A DNA stretch of 64,000 nucleotides, taken from contig CP136068.1 of assembly GCA_032622095.1 (NCBI GenBank), forward strand, positions 57,870,025 to 57,934,024, given 5' to 3'. The notes beneath the pieces were generated by a model. It made no database searches and was not told where the DNA came from. It saw only the letters and a list, made by a program, of their open reading frames with translations. Within the stretch, counting starts at the first letter, position 1. Every line of letters begins with the position of its first letter. The position numbers and the translations under genes are program-made. The stretch is from Siphonodentalium dalli. Lineage: Eukaryota > Mollusca > Scaphopoda > Gadilida > Siphonodentaliidae. Positions 21,500 to 31,118 of the stretch are shown here, in pieces.

Positions 21500-23110
21500 A
21501 CCAACAGCTTGGCATTTAACACATATCTCATATATTGAGTCCTCGTGTATGTCGTTTCCGATTAATCACAAGAACCAAATTGTGTATTTACGAAGCGTGT
21601 GGAATATTTCATGGCTGGGTGGTCCCGTTCGATCTGTCAATAGCGGATTATTTTCCGATATCAAGGTGGGATTATTATTTATCAGCCCAGTTACAAACAG
21701 AAGTACCTCATGTCATTATAGAAACCACGTCTCCTGGATAATTCTGCCGACCAATCAGGAAAAAGATGGGATTTCTCTTAATTGAGGCGAATTACAAGCC
21801 GCGCGGTGCCGGTTCTCGGGGAAATTGGGAGAATTAAAGCAGGAATTCTGAGTTACAACAATTAAATCGTAATCATTCAATTACAGAGCGGAGCTCTGAT
21901 TTAACACAATTAGACGGGGGTGGTCGCATTATTATGGTCGTTGGTGCGAGCAGAATTTGAAGTATCGATGATGGTGCATGAACTCCCATGTATGATCCCA
22001 TTTGTCAGGAGATCAGGAAACGAAGTGGTGTGCGAAGTTAAAGGCCACTTATTCCATATTCCGAACACAAGTCCACAATTTACAGTTAAAATTGAAACAG
22101 CGAGATATGACAAACGACGCTGTATTGGATGTTCGTTCTCACGATGTAATGTTTTTATACCTTGGGTATCAACTGGAGCCCCAAATAGTGGTTAGACTAC
22201 ATTGCCAACATTATCATTTACCAGTGGTGAGGTCGGTACTTAACGTCTACATGTGTCATTTAAACTTTAGAGTACCACCTAATCCAAATAATTCGCGGGT
22301 GCATGTGCTTTCTGATGATGGTCATTTTAGGAGTATTATTTCATCTTCGTACAACATAAACAGAAATGCCATATTATTTATAAGTCCGAGAGCTGACCCC
22401 CGATGTTTGTGGGTATTTTTGGAACCAGCGAATAGAAAACCCATTTCTTGCGATTGTAAGTGCCTGCCTTGTGTGTGAACGTCATATTCCATGTTCTTAC
22501 GAGGCGCACATTTTGACAATTATCACAAACTATGTTTTGTGTGCTATTATCTCTTGTAACAATAACTGGTATCAGGACTGAGATGAGAAGAAACCTAATG
22601 CCATAAAAACTGATTTTCTGATATAAATTAGCATTATGTAGTCGGCTGTCATTCATAATATGCGTATGACTTGCTGAGGCCAGCTGATGAGGTCATATTA
22701 ATGAAGTCAGAGGAATAAATCTGTCACTCCTCTAAAGAAAGAAAATACCCAAGTGCATAGTGACTGCTTGTTAAAGTGGCGTAAGGCATTCTCAGCCTGT
22801 AGATGTGAGAATCATAATAGTCTGTAAATTGATCACCACTATAAGAATAATGTGGGAAATTTGATGGATTTTGTTCTCGTCTCGCGTATAAATAATTCTC
22901 CAATAACAATATGTCAACGAAACCATGTTTTGTGAGCATTGCTGTTTCAGCGATTTGTCAACAGACATAGCTGTTTTCCAGAATATTTTTCAATGATTTG
23001 ACATTTTCCAGTGTTAACCTCTTCAAGTTTTTATTGCACTTTTGTTTTGTGTCTGTACCATTTATGTTTACAACACAATGGTTTTAATACGTGAAATCTC
23101 GTTATTGAAG
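21500..23110. promoter_or_regulatory. Bsx 5' flank; candidate regulatory DNA
   Basis: This lies immediately upstream of Bsx exon 1. It is less repetitive than its surroundings. Around 21825-21915 several homeodomain-type cores (CAATTA, TAATCATTCAATTACA, ACAATTAG) cluster. Short ORFs on both strands (21535-22519) overlap one another and show no motif. The promoter role is inferred from position only. Confidence 0.3.
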
Positions 23111-23149
23111 AATTATTGATAATGATAATAACAATACAGTTGATCTATT

Positions 23150-23427
23150 TTTATATATCGGGATCCTGGGTAGGTTCAGATTACTCAGACAGAAACTGTA
23201 CTTTATGTAATTTAGAACTCGGTGATGATTTCCATGTAATTTTAAAATTCACTGCACTACAGACTCCACGAGAGAGATATATAATAAAAAAAAACCCTAC
23301 TTCTACCGAAAACCGAATATTATTAAACTAAATGAACTATTCAATTCGGGAAAGGGGAAGAGAACACAAAATCTTTCACTGTTCATTAAAAGTGTTATGC
23401 CATTCTTCAGGCTCTCCTCAGGCATTC
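23150..23427 (+). pseudogene. LINE ORF2 C-terminal remnant (family A)
   Basis: Reads SDRNCTLCNLELGDDFHVIL, then, after a frameshift in an A-run near 23285, RPNIIKLNELFNSGKGK and LSLFIKSVMPFF before a stop. The CTLC...ELGDxFHVIL zinc-binding module and the KLNELF tail are the same family as the copies near 24.0 and 39.0 kb. One expected Cys after HVIL is replaced (KF). Only the 3' end survives, as is usual for 5'-truncated LINE insertions. Confidence 0.75.
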
Positions 23428-23729
23428 TATAACCGCACACGTTAGGACACCACCATGGGTTGTTGAATTAAATAATAGTTGAATTTCACTATATATTGTG
23501 TATTATCTTGCACAGAATAATCACTCATAAATCCTCATGCATCGCACACTGTATTCTATATATGTATTATTATATTGTAATTAAAAAAATACATCACACC
23601 TCTTCCCTATGATCTCACAAAGAAAACAAGGTAAGTCTTCATCGCCGGTCCTGGTTCGGAATGGGGGGGGGGGGGCTTTTCTTCTTGCTTCGGTGGCATC
23701 CACCCCATGCACAGTAGGCAAACACCCAT

Positions 23730-23758
23730 TGTAGATAGATAGATAGATAGATAGATAT
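23730..23758. repeat. (GATA)n microsatellite
   Basis: About seven GATA units, adjoining the 3' end of the minus-strand LINE remnant. A simple-sequence tail of this kind is common at LINE 3' ends. A poly-G run sits just to the left at 23663-23675. Confidence 0.8.
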
Positions 23759-23859
23759 TTTAATTTCACTCAGATCGTCATAGAATAGACATAATTGAGA
23801 CATAATTAGTACAGAATGTTCAATGCAGTAGAATGTTGCGCATGCGATACAATTTAAGT

Positions 23860-24330
23860 AGGCAGACTTTAAGGGGGCAGACTAACTCGAAAGATATATA
23901 AACATAAAACATATGGTAATATCGAGGGTGGGTGGGTGGGGTGGTCAATGGCGGGGGTCGTGTGAGGTGGTAAAGAATTATGAGATAAGCCGGTAAATTT
24001 TGCCTCAGGGGGTCCCATGATACGCTGGTCTTCGCACAGGAAGTTTGCGATATTAGTTATCGTTTTTTTATTTGTTGTCGTGAAGAGTGCGTTTAATTTG
24101 TGTGTGTTTGGCCCAGTATAATAGAACGGTTTCAAATATTTTTTTCTAATATCTACAAGACTCTGACATTTCAGTACAATGTGATATTCGTCGCCTAGCT
24201 CTTGGTCGCATAACGTGCATTTTCTGTCGGAATAGTTTTTTTTGTACCATGATCCGTTTCAACAGGTAGTCTGTGATTTCTGGTTCTAAATTTAGTTAGG
24301 CGCGCTACTGCTGCTTGATTTTCAATAGTG
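23860..24330 (-). pseudogene. LINE ORF2 C-terminal remnant (family A)
   Basis: On the minus strand it reads RKCTLC then DQELGDEYHIVLKCQS, followed by YTGPNTHKLNALFTTTNKKT and FLCEDQRIMGPP. A frameshift lies near the T-run at 24236-24243. It is the same family as 23.2 and 39.0 kb but in the opposite orientation. Its 3' tail probably ends in the (GATA)n tract at 23730-23758, read as (TATC)n on this strand. Confidence 0.75.
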
Positions 24331-24470
24331 AAATATGTTTCTCTCCCGAAATCATTTTTAATTATTCTATAAAAGGCTCACTTGGTCGTTGATGTTATGC
24401 TTGGGCAGATAGTAATCTACTTACAAACTCACAAACGCTCTTCAGCGGAATTACAGCATTCAAAAGTGGG

Positions 24471-24550
24471 TTGTAGGAGACGGCCGACGGCCCTTTCAAA
24501 TCTTCCCGGGTATCATCCCAAACTCCAAACTTGTTCCCTATGATTTACCA
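24471..24550. repeat. 80-bp exact direct repeat, copy 1
   Basis: Identical over 80 bases to 25243-25322. It contains the self-complementary GGCCGACGGCC core and CTTCCCGGG. A related inverted copy lies at about 57655-57715. Confidence 0.85.
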
Positions 24551-24894
24551 TAGGTAAAATATCTATTGGCACAGGAATTAACCCTTTGTAGTGAAGTTTG
24601 AATTTTGTGGTGTGGTCTAAAATATGACATTATTGTTTTTAGTACGGTTCTGACACTAGTTACGAAAACACAATATTTAAAGGCGAATTCCTTGCTAGAC
24701 GGATATGATTTTTTTGCATAAAAAGTTTCCTGAAATGTCAATCTTTCAGATTTAAATAACATTTTGGACCTGGGAATTATAATGTAAACAGTGTACGCTG
24801 AAACGTTTGAACTGAGGCCTATGGAAAAACATTTACACCAGTGTAACCTACAAGATGGCGCTCGACGCTTTCAAATTATAACTTCAAACCATGC

Positions 24895-24960
24895 ACCACA
24901 AGATAAGATAAGATAAGTTTATTGACAATGACACCCACACGGGGCCGATGTCACGTTTCT
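24895..24960 (-). other. LINE-type 3' tail with (CTTAT)n
   Basis: On the minus strand this reads GGCCCCGTGTGGGTGTCATT, then GTCAATAAA and three CTTAT units. The same GTGGGTGT...GTCAATAAA arrangement ends the LINE at 36.9-37.0 kb. No coding part remains here. Confidence 0.6.
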
Positions 24961-25242
24961 GTTTTATCATTTCGCAGTGTGAAAATTAATGTTTGTGTAT
25001 CAGTCATATTACTAAACAATGACCGCCTGGTATATAAATTAAGACGTCTAATATATGCGCGTCGTGTGTTTACAAACCTACATCACAGCTCACAGTTTGT
25101 CATCCCCACTCAATGGTTCTGACGAGTCTACCAGCGACCTGTCCTCTGATAATCCGCAAACAAATCTACAGCACAAACCACATACTTTATCACAGCACAC
25201 ATGGCTATCTGATTTAAAGTTTCGTGGGTATACCACTGAACA

Positions 25243-25322
25243 TTGTAGGAGACGGCCGACGGCCCTTTCAAATCTTCCCGGGTATCATCCCAAACTCCAA
25301 ACTTGTTCCCTATGATTTACCA
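25243..25322. repeat. 80-bp exact direct repeat, copy 2
   Basis: Identical to 24471-24550, starting TTGTAGGAGACGG and ending GATTTACCA. The 692 bp between the copies contains a short LINE-type 3' tail at 24895-24960. Confidence 0.85.
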
Positions 25323-25329
25323 AGAGGTG

Positions 25330-26080
25330 AACACGACTAAGCACTCGCGATCTTCTGTGAAACTATATGAGCGCTGGTTTACAAGAAGTTTAGGATGGTT
25401 GTGGACAATGTAAATCGGATGATCTGGGGTTTGTTTTCTCAGAGATATTGAATATATAGTTGCAAATTCATTAGAGGTTGCGATAACATTTTGAGACGAG
25501 TATAATATATATTTGTATCCTTCATAACTTTCCACTCTCTTTTGATTGACTGAGGGTGCGCTATATGCATGGCGGGCCGCATATCGCTTGTTACCATGGA
25601 GGGTAACATTTAGAAAATTGTTGACCTCTCATCTATTATCAGTAAACATAGAACTATGAAGTATTCAACGTGCCGAGATTACCCCAAATCCTTCTAAAAG
25701 TATCTTAAAACACTCTTCTTTTTTTTATAAACCCGACCGTTTCATAACAATCGCGAACTGGGGTGTTTGCTAATTTGCATAATTATTGTTTTTAATTTGT
25801 AACTCAAACGTGTTGTTCATAAATGATATGAATCCGTTCTATGGCCTGCCAATGAGCAGGTGTGAACCCCAACAAAACTTACCAGGTTACTACGAATCAG
25901 GCGGGTGGTTCGATTTGGACAAGGAATAGTCTATATATATATAATGCGCGAAATTCGGCAACACATGTCTATAAGTTTCTACTTCATGGAAGTAAAAGTA
26001 AATTTTAATAACAGATTTTAGGTCATAGGTTCAATTCAATTTTATTTAGTAATATATAACAAACATGATAATGTATAATA
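25330..26080. other. Intergenic, nothing recognised
   Basis: AT-rich DNA between LINE relics, with no convincing ORF or repeat. Confidence 0.4.
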
Positions 26081-26084
26081 CAAC

Positions 26085-26465
26085 ACTCAAACCAAATATA
26101 GAATATATTACTGGGAGATGGCCCCCGCTTAGAATTTATTCGATGTAGGCGACAACATTTTACGCGATCCCTCTGATGTGATCGATGCTTGGGCAACATA
26201 TTTAAAAATTCTTTACTCACCTCTTCAATGTGAAACATTTTATCAAACCCACTTTGAAAACGTCAATGCTTTAATAGTGATATATCAGGCAATCTAGATC
26301 CACTCTTGTGCTACAGTGTTACATCAGATGAAATCGAAAATGTACTCATGCAGATCAGCAGGAAAGGCGAAAGCCCCGGGTCATGATTTCATTTCATATG
26401 AACACATTTTATATGGAGGTGAGTGTATCTTAATTTCTTATATATACACCATCGCCCACATGTTA
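26085..26465 (+). pseudogene. Older LINE, left part (RT N-terminal region)
   Basis: Reads DVGDNILRDPSDVIDAWATY, LKILYSPLQCETFYQTHFEN, then, after frame slips, SVTSDEIENVLMQIS and APGHDFISYEHILYGG. This matches the region just upstream of and entering the reverse transcriptase in the intact LINE at 27.4-30.8 kb (WANYFEKLYSPLSDSSF and NEHLVFGG). It stops at ACATGTTA (26458-26465), the left copy of a target duplication. It resumes on the other side of the younger LINE at 31119. Confidence 0.85.
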
Positions 26466-26734
26466 TATATATCTTTATTTTCCTCCATATGATGAAGAGA
26501 TGTCAAATACAATCACGAAAATTTAACATATATACAATTAGAAAACATGACCACACAAAAAGTATAAATATGTCATATCTATACAAATAACAATTAGAAT
26601 AATAACACAACACACGCAGCATCTATTTACATAATTTCATTCTCATGCACACCTACGCCTACCATTGCATTAGTTATAGGCATACACATAGTCCTTCTGT
26701 CTGACACGCACATACAGACGACGTCCCCATACAC

Positions 26735-26852
26735 GACACATGCATACATATATACATACATACATACATACACACATACATACATACATTCATACATACA
26801 TACACATACAAAACATACCTCAATTCACACACACATTAAAATACTTACAAAC

Positions 26853-26943
<91 letters not shown>

Positions 26944-27020
26944 CATATATATACACATACATACATATATACATACATACATACACATACATACACATAT
27001 ACATATATATATATGTATGC
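26735..27020. repeat. Mixed (TACA)n / (TA)n microsatellite in LINE 3' UTR
   Basis: Long runs of CATA, TACA and TA repeats inside the 3' UTR of the younger LINE. The poly-YI and HT frames across it are artefacts. Confidence 0.9.
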
Positions 27021-27404
27021 AATGCATATTTTAATACAAGCAACATATCAGACATCCCTTACACACCTACACATGTCAGCATACATGAACAAAACAAACA
27101 TAAATGTACGTTATTACGTGCACACAGCTACCACTCACCAGATATACAAAGTTACACTGGCGTCAAGGCACGTAGATTGGACGGACAGACATAACTATAT
27201 ATAGATGACATCATAGATAATCATACAGTCAAGTAGACATATATTTTAGTTAAGCATCATTCATTAGGGTACGGTTACTGAAACCATTGGTGTTTGTTCG
27301 ATTCTACGATAGGCTTTCCATAAGCAAAATGTGCTATTTACCATGAAGTTTGTGAACAGGTCTGGCTCTTCAATTTCGTCGAACAAATCCGGCGGACGTG
27401 CAGT

Positions 27405-30400
27405 TCAAAATACTTCCAGTTGTGTACGCGGATTGTAGCTATCCATTTTAAGTGAGCACGGAATACCGAAGAGATTTAGTAATTCATACCATATGTCATT
27501 TCTAAGTTCCAGAATCATAGGACAATGTATGATTACATGTAAGGGCAGATCGTCAAACTCCGCACCACATCTGCAGTTACAATGTGTCTGTTCGGTACAG
27601 GCTATTATGTTTGCAACAGTTAGGTATGCCGCCTTGTTTGTCGGAAACTTGCGACAGGACTTCCACAGGCACGACAGTGAGAGTGTAGGGTGAATATTAT
27701 GGAAACGGTGGAGTGTTGGATCCGCGTTTCCAGAGAGTTCCCAGATTGAGTTAGAGGTTTCGACGATTGCATTTCGAACGATTTGCTTCCATGATGACCT
27801 ATCCGGAAATGCACATTTTGATACATACTTTGTTAAATAATGCATAAGTCGGTGATTTGCAAGGACATCTGCGATATCGGCAATGAATGAATCGGCTGAT
27901 ACGCCGGAGATAAAGTATGAGTGTAGCCTAAGTAAAAATACAGATTTCGCTGCCTTGTCTGTAGATAAATGACATAGACTGCCCAGAAGTAGGAGTTTTT
28001 TCTTATCCACAAAGCTTTTGACATTGCCGATACCCAGGAGTCCTTCCACTACATTTGTGCGCGTGTGCATACGAAGACCTTGTATTTTCTTTAGACAAAA
28101 ACGGTGAGATCTTTCCAATGATAGGGTGTCTGAGTCTGACATGCCACATAATAGTTCACACCCAAATAGGCCTCGTGGCACAATGATTGACGTGTACATT
28201 TTTAAACTGCTAGTGGGTGTTATTCCTCCAGCATACATGCCTACGTTTGTTAGTGCGAAATAGCTTGAACGGAGTTTTTGTTTAATTTCTGTTGTGAAGT
28301 TACTCGTCTGGTTATATTTATGGAGCGGGATTCCAAGGTGTGTCAGATTATCGACTTCAGCTACATGTTTGTCACAGAGAATCCACGATCTATCAACAGA
28401 AGCCTTTGCGTGTTCATTTTTGTTTTCATTAAAGACGATAATTACTGACTTTTGCTCGTTGTACTTGTATCTCCATTTACGACTGTATTTAGTGCAAATA
28501 TTCATAAGGTGTTGTAAACCACTTTCAGAGACCGAGAGCAATGTCATATCGTCCGCTTGCGTTGGGCATGAACAATTTACGGAAAACATATTGAGCCTAG
28601 CTCCAGATACGGATAATTCTGACAATAGTTGATCTATAAATAGCATATAAAGTAGAGGGGAGACGACTCCTCCCTGTTTTGTTCCTTGTGCTATTGGAAA
28701 CTGCTTAGAGAGAGTATTTCCATACTTTACTTGACAGGATGTTCCTTTAAGCATTTGGTAAAAAATTAACCAGGTTTTCTGATCAAAGTCTAACATGTAA
28801 AGTTTATAAAGGAGACCATTTACCCAAACGGTATCAAATGCCTTATGAACGTCTAGAAAGCATGCATATAATTTACTGTTATTTTCACGTGCGAATATCT
28901 TCGATTCGTGTACTATGAGTGAGTTCATAAGACAATTGATACCCTTCTGGAATCCATGCTGTAGATTATGAACTTTGACCATGTCTGGAACATTACACTC
29001 TAGTTTTCTCAGTAAGATTTTTTCTAATAACTTGTAGAGAGCGGGAAGCAATGTAATTGCTCGGTAGCTATCAAAATTTGCTTGTGGTTTATTCCCACCT
29101 TTGTAGAGAGGTACAATTACGCCTTTCTTGGCAGGTTCCGGTATATATGAGAGAGACAATATTCCAGTCAACAAAGCGGACAGACATGTTATCAAAGCTG
29201 GACCACCAAATACCAAATGTTCATTGTAAACGTTGTCCCACCCTGCTGCCTTGTTCAAATTTAGAGTTTTGAGAGCACTTTCAAGTTCGCCAGGTTCAAC
29301 CTTTTCGGTGATATGCTTGCAGCTACTGGACCCTTGTTTGCTATATTGCCCACTCACTAGTAGTTCTACATGTTCATTTACGAGATGGGAGTGATCTTGG
29401 TCGAAACTGCTGTCTGATAAAGGCGAATACAGCTTTTCAAAATAATTCGCCCAGCCATTAGTAATCTCAGACGAATTTCTCAAGGTTGACCCATCATATT
29501 TGAAAATTTTGTTCGGCCTCTTATCTTGATTGCGCCTAGAGTTAAGGATCTTGAAAAAGGACCCTTGGTCCAGTTCAGCGGCTGTGTCAAGTTCGTTATT
29601 TCGATCAATCATATATTGGTTACAGCACATTCTATATTCCCGTCGGTAAAGTCTTTTCTGCGCTTTATAATCTGTATAAGTTAAATCATTTTCATCTCTT
29701 GGTCGACCAGCGGAAATCCACTGTCGTCTGCTTGATATCATATTAACATGCAATTGTTTCAAGCGACTATTCCAGAACGGCTTGAGATAACTTTTATATG
29801 TTTTACGAGGGACAGTCTGATTGGAGGCTAGCAGTATAGCAGCCACAATGGAGTCATATAATGTGTCCAAGTCACTATTATTGACGATTGTGTGATTTGC
29901 AGGGAGTATTTCTTTTAAACAACATTGATACTGGCTGATTAAGGTAGGAGCCGCTTTAAAAAATTTCCAATTAAATGTCGGTGTTGAGCTATCGTGTCGC
30001 CGGTCTGGTATGTCGCTTGGAACGTCACATTTAAATTGGCATACAATCGGTCTATGGTTCGATGCGCCAGACAATACATCTTCAATAATTTCTGCATATG
30101 GGAGAGAAATGTATGGATCAAATTCAGAATAAAATATATAATCAATGCATGAACCCGACCCGTTCATAGTCGGAACATAAGTGTTGCGGTTTCCTATGCA
30201 GAGAGAACTTCCATTTACTGATATAAATCTTTTTATAGCCAGAATATCACGCAGGGAATTGTCCCTTGCGCGTGTTTTGGATAGCGTACAATTAAAATCG
30301 CCCATAATAATGACGTGACCCAAGTCGAAATATTGATAGATAATATCACGCAGTGCGTTTACATATTGCAAATGAAAGTCATCGGTATAATTTGTTGATG

Positions 30401-30779
30401 GCAGGTAAACTTGGAATATGTACAGGTATTCTGAGCCAGGAAGTTCCACTTGGATTCCACATATTCTATCGTCTTCGAGTTGTATAGTTGATACGTAAGG
30501 ATCTAAAATGTCCCTCCATATGATGGCTACGCCGCCTTTGTATCTCCCACGCTGATGTGGGAGCCTCTGTGAAAAGTCACACACGACATGGCATTTGTAG
30601 TCACCTAACATAGGTTCAAGAATATGAGAGTTATGTGTATGGAGCCAGTGCTCACTTATACCGCATATATCTATATTTCTTTCGTGCACCATTTTATTCA
30701 AGTATCCACCTGCTAATGAGTCTGAAGAGGTAATACCTGTACAATTCCAAGTGGAGATTGACACCTGAGCGTAAGACAT
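27405..30779 (-). CDS. LINE ORF2 protein (endonuclease-reverse transcriptase), uninterrupted
   Basis: A 1124-residue frame starting MSYAQVSISTWNCTG. The N-terminal apurinic-type endonuclease shows WN at 11-12, SEHWL with E43, GDFN at 160-163 and SNHRP at 240-244. The last normally reads SDH, so the Asp is Asn here. The reverse transcriptase shows GVIVPLYKGG, a YRAITLLPALYKLLEKI block, DVHKAFDTVW, QGTKQGGVVSPLLY and QADD at 741-744 as the catalytic Asp pair (usually FADD or YADD). The C-terminus has a CCHC module, CNCRCGAEFDDLPLHVIIHC, at 1067-1086. The enzyme nicks DNA and primes reverse transcription at the nick. The start lies about 33 bases after the ORF1 stop. The layout resembles CR1/jockey-group elements. 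It is uninterrupted, so a relatively recent copy, although the D-to-N change may affect nicking. Confidence 0.92.
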   Translation of the reverse strand: MSYAQVSISTWNCTGITSSDSLAGGYLNKMVHERNIDICGISEHWLHTHNSHILEPMLGDYKCHVVCDFSQRLPHQRGRYKGGVAIIWRDILDPYVSTIQLEDDRICGIQVELPGSEYLYIFQVYLPSTNYTDDFHLQYVNALRDIIYQYFDLGHVIIMGDFNCTLSKTRARDNSLRDILAIKRFISVNGSSLCIGNRNTYVPTMNGSGSCIDYIFYSEFDPYISLPYAEIIEDVLSGASNHRPIVCQFKCDVPSDIPDRRHDSSTPTFNWKFFKAAPTLISQYQCCLKEILPANHTIVNNSDLDTLYDSIVAAILLASNQTVPRKTYKSYLKPFWNSRLKQLHVNMISSRRQWISAGRPRDENDLTYTDYKAQKRLYRREYRMCCNQYMIDRNNELDTAAELDQGSFFKILNSRRNQDKRPNKIFKYDGSTLRNSSEITNGWANYFEKLYSPLSDSSFDQDHSHLVNEHVELLVSGQYSKQGSSSCKHITEKVEPGELESALKTLNLNKAAGWDNVYNEHLVFGGPALITCLSALLTGILSLSYIPEPAKKGVIVPLYKGGNKPQANFDSYRAITLLPALYKLLEKILLRKLECNVPDMVKVHNLQHGFQKGINCLMNSLIVHESKIFARENNSKLYACFLDVHKAFDTVWVNGLLYKLYMLDFDQKTWLIFYQMLKGTSCQVKYGNTLSKQFPIAQGTKQGGVVSPLLYMLFIDQLLSELSVSGARLNMFSVNCSCPTQADDMTLLSVSESGLQHLMNICTKYSRKWRYKYNEQKSVIIVFNENKNEHAKASVDRSWILCDKHVAEVDNLTHLGIPLHKYNQTSNFTTEIKQKLRSSYFALTNVGMYAGGITPTSSLKMYTSIIVPRGLFGCELLCGMSDSDTLSLERSHRFCLKKIQGLRMHTRTNVVEGLLGIGNVKSFVDKKKLLLLGSLCHLSTDKAAKSVFLLRLHSYFISGVSADSFIADIADVLANHRLMHYLTKYVSKCAFPDRSSWKQIVRNAIVETSNSIWELSGNADPTLHRFHNIHPTLSLSCLWKSCRKFPTNKAAYLTVANIIACTEQTHCNCRCGAEFDDLPLHVIIHCPMILELRNDIWYELLNLFGIPCSLKMDSYNPRTQLEVF

Positions 30780-30812
30780 ATCTGCTAAAGTAGATAATAC
30801 AATTACAAAAAA

Positions 30813-31118
30813 TTAGAAGCTTTTGTTATACTGGAATTGTCGCCTGTCAAAGTCACCTTGAGATAACCATAGGCGACTGTGCACACCGCGAGGCCAGAAA
30901 TGTTCATCGGTTACCGTCGAGATATCGTCCTCGTGAATGTTGATTCTGGCAGATACTGTATGCTCCTTCTTACTTTTCATCAAACGCAGAATCGAGAATC
31001 GAACTCCAGCTTTCGTGAGAAAGTTTTCAATAGCATTGTCAGTAACATCGTACATCAAATTACTCACGAATACGCGAATAGTGTTTATAGGCGTGTTACA
31101 CTGTCGTCGTGTATTGCT
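30813..31118 (-). pseudogene. LINE ORF1 C-terminal part (5'-truncated)
   Basis: The frame runs from the 5' end of the insertion at 31118 (SNTRRQCNTPINTIRVFVSN) through LMYDVTDNAIENFLTKAGV and FWPRGVHSRLWLSQGDFD to a stop at 30813. It reads like the C-terminal half of a LINE ORF1 protein, with a compact RNA-binding-type fold followed by a WP..V..R.W motif. The N-terminal part was never copied, because reverse transcription stopped here. Confidence 0.75.

Larger units (their letters stand above)
26466..31118 (-). mobile_element. Younger LINE inserted into an older relative
   Basis: A 4653-bp, 5'-truncated non-LTR element on the minus strand. It is flanked by ACATGTTA at 26458-26465 and 31119-31126. 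It contains the end of ORF1, a full ORF2 and a roughly 900-bp 3' UTR rich in TA and TACA repeats, ending in GGAGGAAAATAAAG followed by ATATATA. The older element on the plus strand ends in the same kind of tail near 33725-33755 (CGGAGGAAATAAAG), so they belong to one family. Removing the insert and one ACATGTTA puts the older RT frame back in register. Confidence 0.88.

Noticed and set aside
23700-23760. CRISPR-like regular repeats
   Set aside because: Simple GATA microsatellite. No array with unique spacers occurs anywhere in the window.
26740-27204. 154-residue Tyr/Ile/His-rich protein
   Set aside because: Translation of TACA and TA repeats in a LINE 3' UTR.
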